Source: Bacteroidales bacterium
GTDB lineage: Bacteria; Bacteroidota; Bacteroidia; Bacteroidales; UBA7960
NCBI GenBank assembly: GCA_019429365.1
Contig: JAHYJD010000035.1
Coordinates: 1-32,165 of the forward strand
DNA length: 32,165 nucleotides
Reading direction: 5' to 3'
Below, in pieces: positions 1 to 8,376 of the stretch. Position numbers and translations under genes: made by a program. Position 1 is the first letter of the stretch. Every line of letters starts with the position of its first letter. The notes under the pieces were generated by a model that was not told the DNA's origin, did no database searches, and saw only the letters and a list, made by a program, of their open reading frames with translations.

Positions 1-456
1 CCCTTAACTTATGAAACCGTAATTGCTGACAAAAAGTTAGTAAGGGAGTTTAGACTTAAAAACCCGGGCAGAGAAGATGTTTTTAAAAACCTGATTAACA
101 GCCAGTGGATGGAGTTTTCACAATCCAGTGATTATATGAGGGTTTTATTCGAAGGAAATATTTCTCTATTAATTCACCAAAGGGTAAAAAAAGTTGGTGA
201 AGTAGCCGAATTCACTTCTGATGGACCGAAAATCCGCACCAAGCTCAAACCAGATCCGGTTTATTATTTATTTACACACGACAACCGATCCTTTTTGATT
301 AGGAGGTTTAACAACAGAACATTAAATAAAATTTTTCCTAAAAACAAGGAGGAAGTCCGACAGGCCTTCCGGAGCACCCATGGCCGCCCTCAGAAGGATT
401 CTGAGCGAACTGAGTTGATAAAAAACCTTGAACTTCTAATATTTAATAATCCTTAA
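1..456 (+). CDS. Secreted protein of unknown function, 3' end only (third copy of the cassette's last gene)
   Basis: The reading frame is open from base 1, so this is the C-terminal ~151 residues of a gene whose start lies left of the window; the ATG at 109 is internal. It aligns with the last genes of the two cassettes (10702-11415 and 17428-18138). Shared landmarks are a buried V-DK motif near the left edge, GDI/GNIS-L--H-R, the KPDPVYY segment, RRFN-RT---IFP, and a terminal acidic/basic helix ending in ELIK. The gene ends with TAA. No function is known to me; the paralogues carry signal peptides and look beta-rich, so a periplasmic or surface location is inferred. Its presence next to convergent minus-strand genes implies that another copy of the four-gene cassette lies just outside the window. 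Confidence 0.85.
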   Translation, partial: PLTYETVIADKKLVREFRLKNPGREDVFKNLINSQWMEFSQSSDYMRVLFEGNISLLIHQRVKKVGEVAEFTSDGPKIRTKLKPDPVYYLFTHDNRSFLIRRFNNRTLNKIFPKNKEEVRQAFRSTHGRPQKDSERTELIKNLELLIFNNP

Positions 457-670
457 AGTGGAAACAATCATTGCTTAAGGCTTGCTGATATAAATCCGCG
501 CAATCACGACCCCCCACTTCGCCAATTTTCCTAGCCAAAAGTTATGGCCAGATCTTCTTGTTTTTAATCAAGGTACAATACTTTGGATCAAATTTTAAGC
601 ACCTCTATAAAACACTTCCTTTTTGATTAATAATTTCCCGGGGTTATGGGCCCTAACCAGGAAGCCTATG

Positions 671-3514
671 CTACCTTGCTGGTTGTCCTGCGCCGAAGTT
701 TCGTATGTTGTAAGTGAAGGTCAGCATAAAGAAGCGATTGAGCACGTTGGCCCGCACATCTTCCACATAGTTGCTGGTTACGTTGCGCGAAACGCTTTTG
801 TTTTGATCGAGCAGGTCGTAAACGCCAAGGGTGAGCTCGCCCTGGTTATTGGCCAGAAACTTCCTGCCAAGGTTCATATTCCATAGCCAGTAGTTCTGAT
901 TGAAATCTTCGCCCAGACCGGTGTATAGCAGGTTGTTCACATCGTTGCGCAGCACCCAGTTTTTAAGGAATATCCAGTTGAATCGCATGCCTGTGAGGTG
1001 GTAAAAGTAATTGTTGTCGAGTTGGGGCCGAAGGGAATTTTCAACCACATTGTAGTTGGCATTGTAGCTTAAAGTGAAGTCAATATTCTGGCTGATATTG
1101 CTGCTTAAAACCACCCCGCCTGAGACACTCGTGGTGTTGGCAACATTTTTCTGCCCGTTGACCAAACCAGGCGAACGGGTATAGCCGAGGCCACTGGTAA
1201 AGTTTATGTTTGTTTTAATGGGGTTAACCATAAACCCATACGTCAGCATGGAGCGAACGTTGCCATAGCCGCTGAGGTTTTCGGGCCGGCTGAACTGCCC
1301 ACCACGTGGAATCTCGTAACCATTGATGATGGTGTCGCGGGCGGCTATGATGGTAGAAGTTGCCACAAAATCGTTGGTGAGGTTACCAAACAGGAACAGC
1401 ATGAAGGTGCGCGACTTGGCCGGATTGGACAAGCTGAAGCGGATGTTTCCGAAATGGCTGTAGCTCTGCTTCAGACTGGGGTTACCAGTGGTGAGCAACA
1501 GGGGATTGGTATTGTCGACCACATCCTGCAGCTGATTAACCGAAGGCGCATTGGTGGAGGTACGGTAAAATAGGCGCATGTTTTGGGTGCGCGAAAAGTT
1601 ATAGGTAAACCTGAAACTGGGCAGGATACTCTGAAAGTTGCGACTCAGGTCCACGAAGTAGGGTGTGGTCTGTTCGGCAGAAAGGCTGGCATTTTGAAAA
1701 GAAACCCCGGCCTGTAGGTTGTATTTCTCATCGCGCAGCATATAACTCAATCCTGCACGGTTGGTCAGATATCCGTTGGTCAATTCACTCGAAAGTTCGT
1801 TTTCAAAAATAGTGTAAGACTGGCTTTCAATATCCCAGCTGTTGGTTAGCCGGTTCGACTCGTTGTCAGAGAAAGAAAGGTTGTACGAAAGCTGGAGCAT
1901 GCTTTTCCCGCCAAGGGGCTCAGTATAATTAATATTGGACGAAACCCCCATGCTGCTGGTTTTTGAGTCGCTCTGCTGGTCGATCAGGTCTTCAATGAGC
2001 ACCGGCCCCTGGTAGTATTCGCTTACGGCATCGAGCAGATACAGGTATTTATTGTTGTTGGCATTGAGATTGAGGGTGGTCGAAAGCGATCGGCCCTTTT
2101 CGTTTAGCCTGAGCCGGTAAGTCATGTTGTTGGAAAGAGAATACCCATCCCAGTTGCGGTTATAGTCGGTAAGCGACTGATTGAGGAACTGGAATCCCGG
2201 GAGGAAAGTGTTGGCCTCGTTCAGGCTGTTTGAACGCGTATCCTGGTAATTGAAACGGGGCGAAACGATCAGGGTGTTGTTATCGTTTATGCGATATTCG
2301 AAACGGCCACTAAAGCGGTGGTTCATATTTCGGCTGTCGGAAAGGTTGTTTTCCAGATAGTTCTGCGAAGCCTCATCATCGATATAGTAAATGCGGTCGC
2401 TAAAACGCTCGGTATCATTTTTCATCAGGTTGAAAAAGTAGCTGGCATTTACGTTCACTTTGTCTTTCCAGCGATCGGTAAAGTTCAGGCCCAGTGAATT
2501 GGTGTTATTCAGCCCGCTTTGCTGGCCGATCATAAAATCACCGCGATTAAATGAGGGAGCACCCCCACCCATCGGGGGCCGTCCGCCACCACCGCCCATT
2601 CCGCGGGCACCGCCTCGCGTTGATCCGAAGAAACCCGACAGGTCTTCAGAAGAAAAGTTCTGCTGGTTAATGTTGTTGCTCATTCCCAGTATGGAAATAC
2701 GGCGCTGACCCAAAAAGATATTGGTGACCAAACCTGCCTGGTAGCGGCGCTCATCGCCATAGCCCGAGTAGACACGTCCGAATTGCCCGTTGCGACGATC
2801 GAGCCTGGTAACAATGTTAATGGTTTTAATTGCCTGTCCATCATCGAAACCGGTAAGCTGGGCCTGGTCGCTCATACGGTCGAACACTTCAATCTGGGCA
2901 ATCATCTCAGCCGGAAGGTTACGAAGGGCAATATTGGGGTCGTCGCCAAAAAACTCCTGCCCATCCACCAGCACGCGGCGCACCTGTTCGCCCTGTGCCG
3001 TAACCTGCCCACCCTCCACGGTAATGCCAGGCATTTTTCGTATGAGGTCTTCGGCGCTGGCATCGGGGTTTGTTTTAAAAGCCGCCGCATTGTAAGCCGT
3101 GGTGTCGCCCCGCTGCACGGTAGTAGCTGCCTGGCCCGTCACCACAACCTCTCCAAGCATGGCCTCCGTCATGCCCATGGCAATGCGGCCAATGTCGTTG
3201 CTGGTCTCTGTGGCGCGTATGGTTTGGGTTATTGGTTCAAAACCAAGGTAAGTCACCCGCAATTGATAACCGCCACGAGCCACGGTAAGGTTAAAGTGGC
3301 CCCTTTCGCTGGTAATGCCTCTGAAAATGCGCGTGGTGTCGCGCATATGGGTGAGGGTAATGTGGGCTCCGGGCAAAGGACTGTTGTCGCTGCCATCGAC
3401 CACCAAACCACGAACCACCACATCGGCCTGCGGCTGGCCAGAAGACTGCTGGCGCTGAGCCAATACTGATACACTGAAAAGTATGCTGAGAATAAACAGA
3501 AAGTTGGCTTTCAT
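671..3514 (-). CDS. Outer-membrane beta-barrel family protein, TonB-receptor-like
   Basis: This is a 947-residue protein. I place the start at 3514 (MKANFLFIL), because it gives a clean signal peptide ending at VLAQ; the frame extends 14 codons further upstream with a charged lead-in that does not look like a leader. Domains in order: signal peptide (1-20), carboxypeptidase-like regulatory domain (~33-110, with the typical GHFNL and YLGFEP motifs), plug-like domain (~120-235, with DLIRKMPGI and VLVDGQEFFGDDP), then a long beta-barrel with many aromatic-ended strands to the C-terminus. A glycine/proline-rich loop lies at ~290-325 (codons around 2560-2620). The plug signature is that of the 'outer membrane protein beta-barrel family' rather than SusC. 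The substrate is unknown. It lies 98 bp after the Mpv17-like gene on the same strand and could be co-transcribed with it. Confidence 0.9.
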   Translation of the reverse strand: MKANFLFILSILFSVSVLAQRQQSSGQPQADVVVRGLVVDGSDNSPLPGAHITLTHMRDTTRIFRGITSERGHFNLTVARGGYQLRVTYLGFEPITQTIRATETSNDIGRIAMGMTEAMLGEVVVTGQAATTVQRGDTTAYNAAAFKTNPDASAEDLIRKMPGITVEGGQVTAQGEQVRRVLVDGQEFFGDDPNIALRNLPAEMIAQIEVFDRMSDQAQLTGFDDGQAIKTINIVTRLDRRNGQFGRVYSGYGDERRYQAGLVTNIFLGQRRISILGMSNNINQQNFSSEDLSGFFGSTRGGARGMGGGGGRPPMGGGAPSFNRGDFMIGQQSGLNNTNSLGLNFTDRWKDKVNVNASYFFNLMKNDTERFSDRIYYIDDEASQNYLENNLSDSRNMNHRFSGRFEYRINDNNTLIVSPRFNYQDTRSNSLNEANTFLPGFQFLNQSLTDYNRNWDGYSLSNNMTYRLRLNEKGRSLSTTLNLNANNNKYLYLLDAVSEYYQGPVLIEDLIDQQSDSKTSSMGVSSNINYTEPLGGKSMLQLSYNLSFSDNESNRLTNSWDIESQSYTIFENELSSELTNGYLTNRAGLSYMLRDEKYNLQAGVSFQNASLSAEQTTPYFVDLSRNFQSILPSFRFTYNFSRTQNMRLFYRTSTNAPSVNQLQDVVDNTNPLLLTTGNPSLKQSYSHFGNIRFSLSNPAKSRTFMLFLFGNLTNDFVATSTIIAARDTIINGYEIPRGGQFSRPENLSGYGNVRSMLTYGFMVNPIKTNINFTSGLGYTRSPGLVNGQKNVANTTSVSGGVVLSSNISQNIDFTLSYNANYNVVENSLRPQLDNNYFYHLTGMRFNWIFLKNWVLRNDVNNLLYTGLGEDFNQNYWLWNMNLGRKFLANNQGELTLGVYDLLDQNKSVSRNVTSNYVEDVRANVLNRFFMLTFTYNIRNFGAGQPAR

Positions 3515-3612
3515 TATCTTTTTGAAAAGTTTTAACCTTAGATAACGAAACAACAAACAGGTTTAACCCGGAAAGAATTTTTTCAGGAATATTTAACCAA
3601 AATAGTTTGGAG

Positions 3613-4308
3613 TTACTTTTTGCCCAGTATGGCAGCCACGGCCAGCAAAACACCAAGCACAATGCCCAGTATGGCTGCAAAAAGTACCCTGTAATCTGCG
3701 GGCAGTAAAAAAGTGATGGTATGGGCTGGAATCCAGAAAAATGGAATGGTTTTGCGAAACACAAAGCTCCATTGCACCTTCCAGTTGATGCCAGCCATGA
3801 TCTCGCCTATGTTTATGGGCTGCAGCAGGCCAGCCAGGGTGCCTCCATTGTTCTCGATATGGGTATCGGTTATTTTATGCAAAGTCATCATTACCGGTGC
3901 GTAGATCAGGTTCATGGCCGCACTGATGGAAAAAGCCACGAGCAGTTTCATAGTGCTGAAACCTGGTGCATTGAAGGCCGCTGGAGCATGCTCCAGCCCG
4001 AGATAGGCCAGAAACTGTGGCGTTCCCACCGAAAAAATAACAAAGGCCATTTGTATGGTAAGACCCAGCAAGCCCCATACAAGGGCACGCGGAAGAATAC
4101 CAAAACCAGTTTTGTTGTATTCGCCTGTTTTGATCCGCAGCCCAATCACCTCGCCCAGTGTGGCCAGCACGGCAAACTTCACAAAACTCATAATCATGCC
4201 ATGCTGCTGGTTGAAAGTTTTATAAGCATCCAGCAAAGGTTCAATCAAGAAAACGGGTAGGAAAAGCAATATTATTACGGAACCAAAGATCAGGTCTTTT
4301 TTTTGCAT
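3613..4308 (-). CDS. Small multi-pass membrane protein, Mpv17/PMP22-like
   Basis: This 231-residue protein is largely hydrophobic, with about four to five predicted membrane segments: residues ~7-27, 40-56, 70-95, 118-140 and 200-228. The region PFFWIPAHTITFLLP followed by an Arg a few residues later resembles the Mpv17 signature (W-WP---NF--VP---R), a family of small membrane proteins known mainly from eukaryotic mitochondria and peroxisomes. The match is by eye and the first tryptophan of the motif is not where it is usually seen. The role in bacteria is unknown. The ATG at 4308 follows a candidate promoter on the same strand. An alternative call is simply a conserved membrane protein of unknown function. 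Confidence 0.6.
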   Translation of the reverse strand: MQKKDLIFGSVIILLFLPVFLIEPLLDAYKTFNQQHGMIMSFVKFAVLATLGEVIGLRIKTGEYNKTGFGILPRALVWGLLGLTIQMAFVIFSVGTPQFLAYLGLEHAPAAFNAPGFSTMKLLVAFSISAAMNLIYAPVMMTLHKITDTHIENNGGTLAGLLQPINIGEIMAGINWKVQWSFVFRKTIPFFWIPAHTITFLLPADYRVLFAAILGIVLGVLLAVAAILGKK

Positions 4309-4356
4309 AAAAGGGTTGTTTTGAATTGAAAGCAGGCTTCAGCTAAAAATTACTTG

Positions 4357-4385
4357 CAAAATTAAACCATGCAATCAAATTTCAA
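4357..4385 (-). promoter_or_regulatory. Candidate Bacteroidota-type promoter for the minus-strand pair
   Basis: On the minus strand, TAATTTTG (bases 4364-4357) is a perfect TAnnTTTG -7 box. A TTG (4385-4383) lies 18 bp upstream of it, within the usual -33/-7 spacing. It would leave a leader of roughly 40 nt before the ATG at 4308. Confidence 0.45.
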
Positions 4386-4443
4386 TCTAATATTCATAAC
4401 ATTTACATGATTTTTGTAAATCAAGTCCGTGAGGTCGATTTTT

Positions 4444-4474
4444 TTTGGAAGTCCGCTATTTTTATTGATATTTG
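4444..4474 (+). promoter_or_regulatory. Candidate promoter of the first four-gene cassette
   Basis: TTTG at 4444-4447 and GATATTTG at 4467-4474 (one mismatch to TAnnTTTG) are separated by 19 bp, the usual Bacteroidota -33/-7 arrangement. The implied leader before the ATG at 4569 is about 85-90 nt. Confidence 0.4.
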
Positions 4475-4568
4475 CAGCGCTTTGAAAGAAACCCTTAAGT
4501 TTTTATATCGAAAGCCATTATAAAAATCCATCAGACTAAACTGAGTCAATAGAATTATCTAGTGCAGT

Positions 4569-7274
4569 ATGTTTAATTTCCGGTACATCCCCTCCGCGCT
4601 TTTGTTGTTTTCCTTGCTTCTGGTCCTACCTTTCATTTCTGTTTCACAGCCTAAAGAGGAAAATCAGGGTCAATACCTTACCCTGAACCACTTTATCCGT
4701 TTGCTTGAGCAAAAGTATGGCACCCAGATTTTTTACAATGCACAATGGTTTGATGGGAGAAAGTACTCCCCTTCTATGCTTGAACAGCCTCTTGACCAAG
4801 TTCTGACCTTACTTGTCCGCAACCAAAATCTCAAGGTAACCTACATTGATGGGATGGTTTTTCTTATTCCAGCTGAAGGGAGGCTGCCTGAACTTTCTTC
4901 CAGAGACGATCAGATTATTATAGGAAATCCCTCGGAATACGGCCGCTACTCCAGGGCAACCATAACCGGAAGGGTAATCGATGGCGGCACTGGTGAGCCA
5001 TTGGTGGGAGCAGTGCTTTTCGAGCCAGAAACAGGCATTGGCGCCTCCACAGATTTTGACGGGTTTTTCAACATTGAACTTCCGGCAGGCGACATGAGCT
5101 TAAGGATTTCATATGTTGGATATGAAGATAGCTTCCAGCGCTTTCGTCTTATTGGCCCCGGTCAGATAGAACTTGAACTGTTCAGCAGCAGCACCCAATT
5201 GCAGGAATTTACAATTACTGCACAGCGGGCTGAAGAAAATATTTCAAGAACACAAATGAGTATGATTAACCTTGATGCCAAAGCCCTGAAAGAGCTACCC
5301 GGCACCTTTGGCGAACGCGACATTGTAAGGAGCATTACCCTGATGCCTGGCATACAGTCAATGGGTGAGTTTGGCACCGGGTTCAATGTTCGGGGCGGAA
5401 GTGCTGACCAAAATCTCATCTTGCTTGAAAACGTACCCCTGTTTAATTCCTCGCACCTTTTCGGACTAATATCTGTAGTTAACCCAGACCTTGTAAACAG
5501 CCTCAGCCTGATAAAAGCGGGCACTCCTGCCCGATTCGGAGAACGTGCGTCATCAGTAATGGACATTCGCCTGGGAAACGGGTTAAATATGGAAGAAACC
5601 AGTGTGAAAGGAGGCATAGGCCTGCTAAACAGCCGCCTGCTTTTCCAAACTCCTGTTGTGAAAAACAAAGCCACCTTTTCATTCGCTGCAAGATCCTCTT
5701 ATTCTGACTGGCTGTTGCGGGAGATTCCAAACGAGGACTTAATAAACAGTTCGGCAGGCTTTTTCGATCTTACCGGATTATATAATATGGCATTGGGGTC
5801 AAAAAACAGGCTTACCCTTTTCGGGTATCACAGCTCAGATCGATTTGGATTTGGAGGGGTAACAAATTATAAATACCAGAACAGCCTGGCCTCCTTACGA
5901 CTAAACAGTGCGATTAACAGCAGGCTTTCTTCAACACTGGTTTTAGGACTGAGTAAATACAATTATCTGATTGAAGAAACACCGGAAATCAATCCCTATG
6001 TCCATTTCGGAATGAACTCAGCCATTGATTACTACAGCTTCAAATGGTGGTTATCCTGGATTCCGGTTCCTGAACACAAATTTGAGTTTGGAATGAATGC
6101 CATTCGATATGGCATTGAACCGGGAAAGCTCACACCCAAAGGTGAGTTCTCACTTGTTGAGCCAAAAACAATGGAAAGGGAACAGGCACTTGAACTTTCA
6201 GCATTTGTCAGCGACGAGATTATTATTAACGAAAGAATGAATCTGGAGTTGGGCTTGCGTTTTACCCAATACCTGCAACTTGGCCCGGGCAAGTCTTTTG
6301 TTTACCAGGCCGACCAACCCAGGCTTCCGGCTAATATAACTGACACCCTTTTTTATAACCAAAATGAGACCATGGCCAACTACAATGGCCTGGAACCCCG
6401 CCTTGGGTTGCGTATTAACACTGGAGAAACCTCATCGGTAAAGCTTAGTTTTTCTCGCATAAACCAATATATCAACCTGATTTCCAACACCTCTGTTATG
6501 GCTCCTGCCGATATCTGGAAACTCAGCGACCATCATTTAAAACCTTTGCGAAGCGATCAGTTTGCCGTTGGATACTTCCGTAACTTCCTCGACAACAGCA
6601 TTGAAACATCGGTTGAAACCTACTTTAAACGACTTCACAATGCCATTGAATATAAAAGCGGAGCGGAAGTGGCGCTGAATGATTACCTGGAAACAGATAT
6701 TACTAACGCCAAAGGCTATAATTACGGGGTAGAGCTTTATGTGAGGAAAAGCAGTGGCCGCTTAACCGGCTGGACCAGCTATACCTTCTCGGCTTCGAAG
6801 GTTCGTTCAAACAGCCCTTTTCCCGAAAGTCAAATCAATCAAAACCAGTATTTTCCTTCAAACTTTGACCGGCCGCACAACCTGGTGCTAAACACCAATT
6901 ACCACATCAGCCGCCGCTGGAGGTTTGCCGCCACTTTTACCTACAATACCGGAAGGCCTGTAACCCTGCCCGAGCAGGCATTTCAGCAAGGCAACAATAT
7001 TTTGATTTACTACTCCGGCCGAAATAAATACCGCCTGCCCGATTACCACAGGCTCGATATCAGCATTTCGCTTGACGAGAATCTTCGGGTAAACCGAAGG
7101 GGCAAAGGCAGCTGGACCATTTCGATAATGAATGTGTACGGACGGAAAAATCCGTTCTCCGTATTCTATAAAAAAGAACCTACCGGCATGTATGAGCCTA
7201 GGTCGTTCAAGCTTTATCAATTATATATTATCGGCCGCCCACTGCCAACTATAACTTATAACTTTTCCTTTTAA
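4569..7274 (+). CDS. TonB-dependent receptor with STN-like and carboxypeptidase-like domains (cassette copy 1)
   Basis: A 901-residue outer-membrane receptor expected to import a ligand using TonB energy. Visible order: signal peptide (1-27), STN-like domain (~37-101, ending in MVFLIP), carboxypeptidase-like regulatory domain (~131-212, TITGRVIDGGTGEPLVGA), plug (~236-345, with GTGFNVRGGSADQNLILLEN and the FGERASSVMDIRLGNG block), then a ~550-residue beta-barrel ending in aromatic ITYNFSF. STN domains in this family often contact anti-sigma factors, but none is encoded here. It is the first gene of a four-gene cassette; its stop overlaps the next start (TAATG). It is a close paralogue of the gene at 11489, with long identical blocks in the plug and in the C-terminal barrel. 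The substrate is unknown. Confidence 0.93.
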   Translation: MFNFRYIPSALLLFSLLLVLPFISVSQPKEENQGQYLTLNHFIRLLEQKYGTQIFYNAQWFDGRKYSPSMLEQPLDQVLTLLVRNQNLKVTYIDGMVFLIPAEGRLPELSSRDDQIIIGNPSEYGRYSRATITGRVIDGGTGEPLVGAVLFEPETGIGASTDFDGFFNIELPAGDMSLRISYVGYEDSFQRFRLIGPGQIELELFSSSTQLQEFTITAQRAEENISRTQMSMINLDAKALKELPGTFGERDIVRSITLMPGIQSMGEFGTGFNVRGGSADQNLILLENVPLFNSSHLFGLISVVNPDLVNSLSLIKAGTPARFGERASSVMDIRLGNGLNMEETSVKGGIGLLNSRLLFQTPVVKNKATFSFAARSSYSDWLLREIPNEDLINSSAGFFDLTGLYNMALGSKNRLTLFGYHSSDRFGFGGVTNYKYQNSLASLRLNSAINSRLSSTLVLGLSKYNYLIEETPEINPYVHFGMNSAIDYYSFKWWLSWIPVPEHKFEFGMNAIRYGIEPGKLTPKGEFSLVEPKTMEREQALELSAFVSDEIIINERMNLELGLRFTQYLQLGPGKSFVYQADQPRLPANITDTLFYNQNETMANYNGLEPRLGLRINTGETSSVKLSFSRINQYINLISNTSVMAPADIWKLSDHHLKPLRSDQFAVGYFRNFLDNSIETSVETYFKRLHNAIEYKSGAEVALNDYLETDITNAKGYNYGVELYVRKSSGRLTGWTSYTFSASKVRSNSPFPESQINQNQYFPSNFDRPHNLVLNTNYHISRRWRFAATFTYNTGRPVTLPEQAFQQGNNILIYYSGRNKYRLPDYHRLDISISLDENLRVNRRGKGSWTISIMNVYGRKNPFSVFYKKEPTGMYEPRSFKLYQLYIIGRPLPTITYNFSF

Positions 7275-8359
7275 TGAAAATTAAACCCGTCATTAGCACC
7301 ATCCTAATTTTTCTGAGCGCCACATTGCTTTGGTCTTGCCAGGAAGAGTACCATGTTGATCTTCAAAATACAGAACCTTTCCTGGTTGTTGATGGGCTAC
7401 TCACCGATCAGCAAGGCCCACATGAAGTAAGGCTGAGCAAATCCGTTAAATTCCAGGATCAATTTATTCCACAGGCTGTTTCAGGTGCCAGCCTCCGCAT
7501 TACGGTCAGCGACGGCCAGTCTGTTCCATTAACCGAGACGCAGCCCGGCGTGTATCAAACCCCTGCTAATTTTGAAGGCATTATTGGTCGAAGTTATGTG
7601 TTGCATATCACCGCCCAAAATGGAGAGGAGTATGTTTCGGCTCCTCAGACCTTGATGCCGCCTCTTAGCATCGATTCTGTTTTTGGCCAGCTGGGCGAGG
7701 AGATTTTTTATCTGCATTCCCAGGTTTCAAATAATGTGTATCCAACGGCGGTTGATGGTACAAATACTTTTTTAAAAACCTCGGGAACGAATGAGGATGC
7801 ATCCAGCTACAGGTTTGTTTCGGAACTATACCTCCAATATTTGATTATTTACGGTGGCATCGGAGGTGCTGTGGAGACCGTTGATAATTGTTGGATAAGA
7901 CGCCAGATTAACGACCAGTTGGGAACTGATTTAGGAAACCGAAACTTGATGCAAAATGCTACCGATAAAATTGGCTTTGTGTTGCGAGAGCGAAATCAGT
8001 TACCCTATTATGGGTTTACCGAGCAATTATACCAGTCCCACCGCGTTTTGATCAATAAAATATTCACCTTGAATGAAGACAGTTATGAGTTTCATAAAGC
8101 AAAAAATGAACAACTCAGTGATGAAGGACGGTTTTTCGACCCCATTGCAGCCCAGATTCAGGGAAACATGCAGTGTATAACCGACCCGCAAAAAGTGGTT
8201 TTAGGTTTGTTTGAGGCTTCCTCAGAGTTGATTATTACCTATAAAATCGAGTCAGACTTTCAAAATAATACCGTTGATATTACGATGATTGACAACCTAC
8301 ATACTATTCCAAGATCAGGTTGTCTTTACGAAGAATATCCTGACCACTGGCTTTTTTAA
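7274..8359 (+). CDS. DUF4249-type lipoprotein (cassette copy 1)
   Basis: A 361-residue lipoprotein. The lipobox LLWSC puts the lipidated cysteine at residue 22, so it should sit in the outer or inner membrane leaflet. The segment FLVVDGLLTDQQGPHEVRLS and the later G-YQTP-NFEG-IGRSYVLHI are typical of the DUF4249 family, whose members are commonly encoded next to a TonB-dependent receptor. The central part carries the aromatic SELYLQYLI segment shared with the paralogue at 14192, and both end in PRSGC/PRAGC plus an aromatic tail. The start codon overlaps the receptor's stop by one base (TAATG), which points to translational coupling and a shared complex. A role as a surface or periplasmic partner of the receptor is inferred; the biochemical function is not known. 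Confidence 0.88.
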   Translation: MKIKPVISTILIFLSATLLWSCQEEYHVDLQNTEPFLVVDGLLTDQQGPHEVRLSKSVKFQDQFIPQAVSGASLRITVSDGQSVPLTETQPGVYQTPANFEGIIGRSYVLHITAQNGEEYVSAPQTLMPPLSIDSVFGQLGEEIFYLHSQVSNNVYPTAVDGTNTFLKTSGTNEDASSYRFVSELYLQYLIIYGGIGGAVETVDNCWIRRQINDQLGTDLGNRNLMQNATDKIGFVLRERNQLPYYGFTEQLYQSHRVLINKIFTLNEDSYEFHKAKNEQLSDEGRFFDPIAAQIQGNMQCITDPQKVVLGLFEASSELIITYKIESDFQNNTVDITMIDNLHTIPRSGCLYEEYPDHWLF

Positions 8360-8376
8360 TACCAGGAGTTGTTGTT

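Noticed and set aside
451-480. CCTTAA/TTAAGG inverted repeat as a terminator after the first gene
   Set aside because: Only six AT-rich pairs around an 18-base loop and no T-run; too weak to claim.
2783-3469. 228-codon open frame opposite the beta-barrel protein gene
   Set aside because: It is antisense to a well-supported conserved gene, with no recognisable domain or leader; GC-rich codon use produces such shadows.
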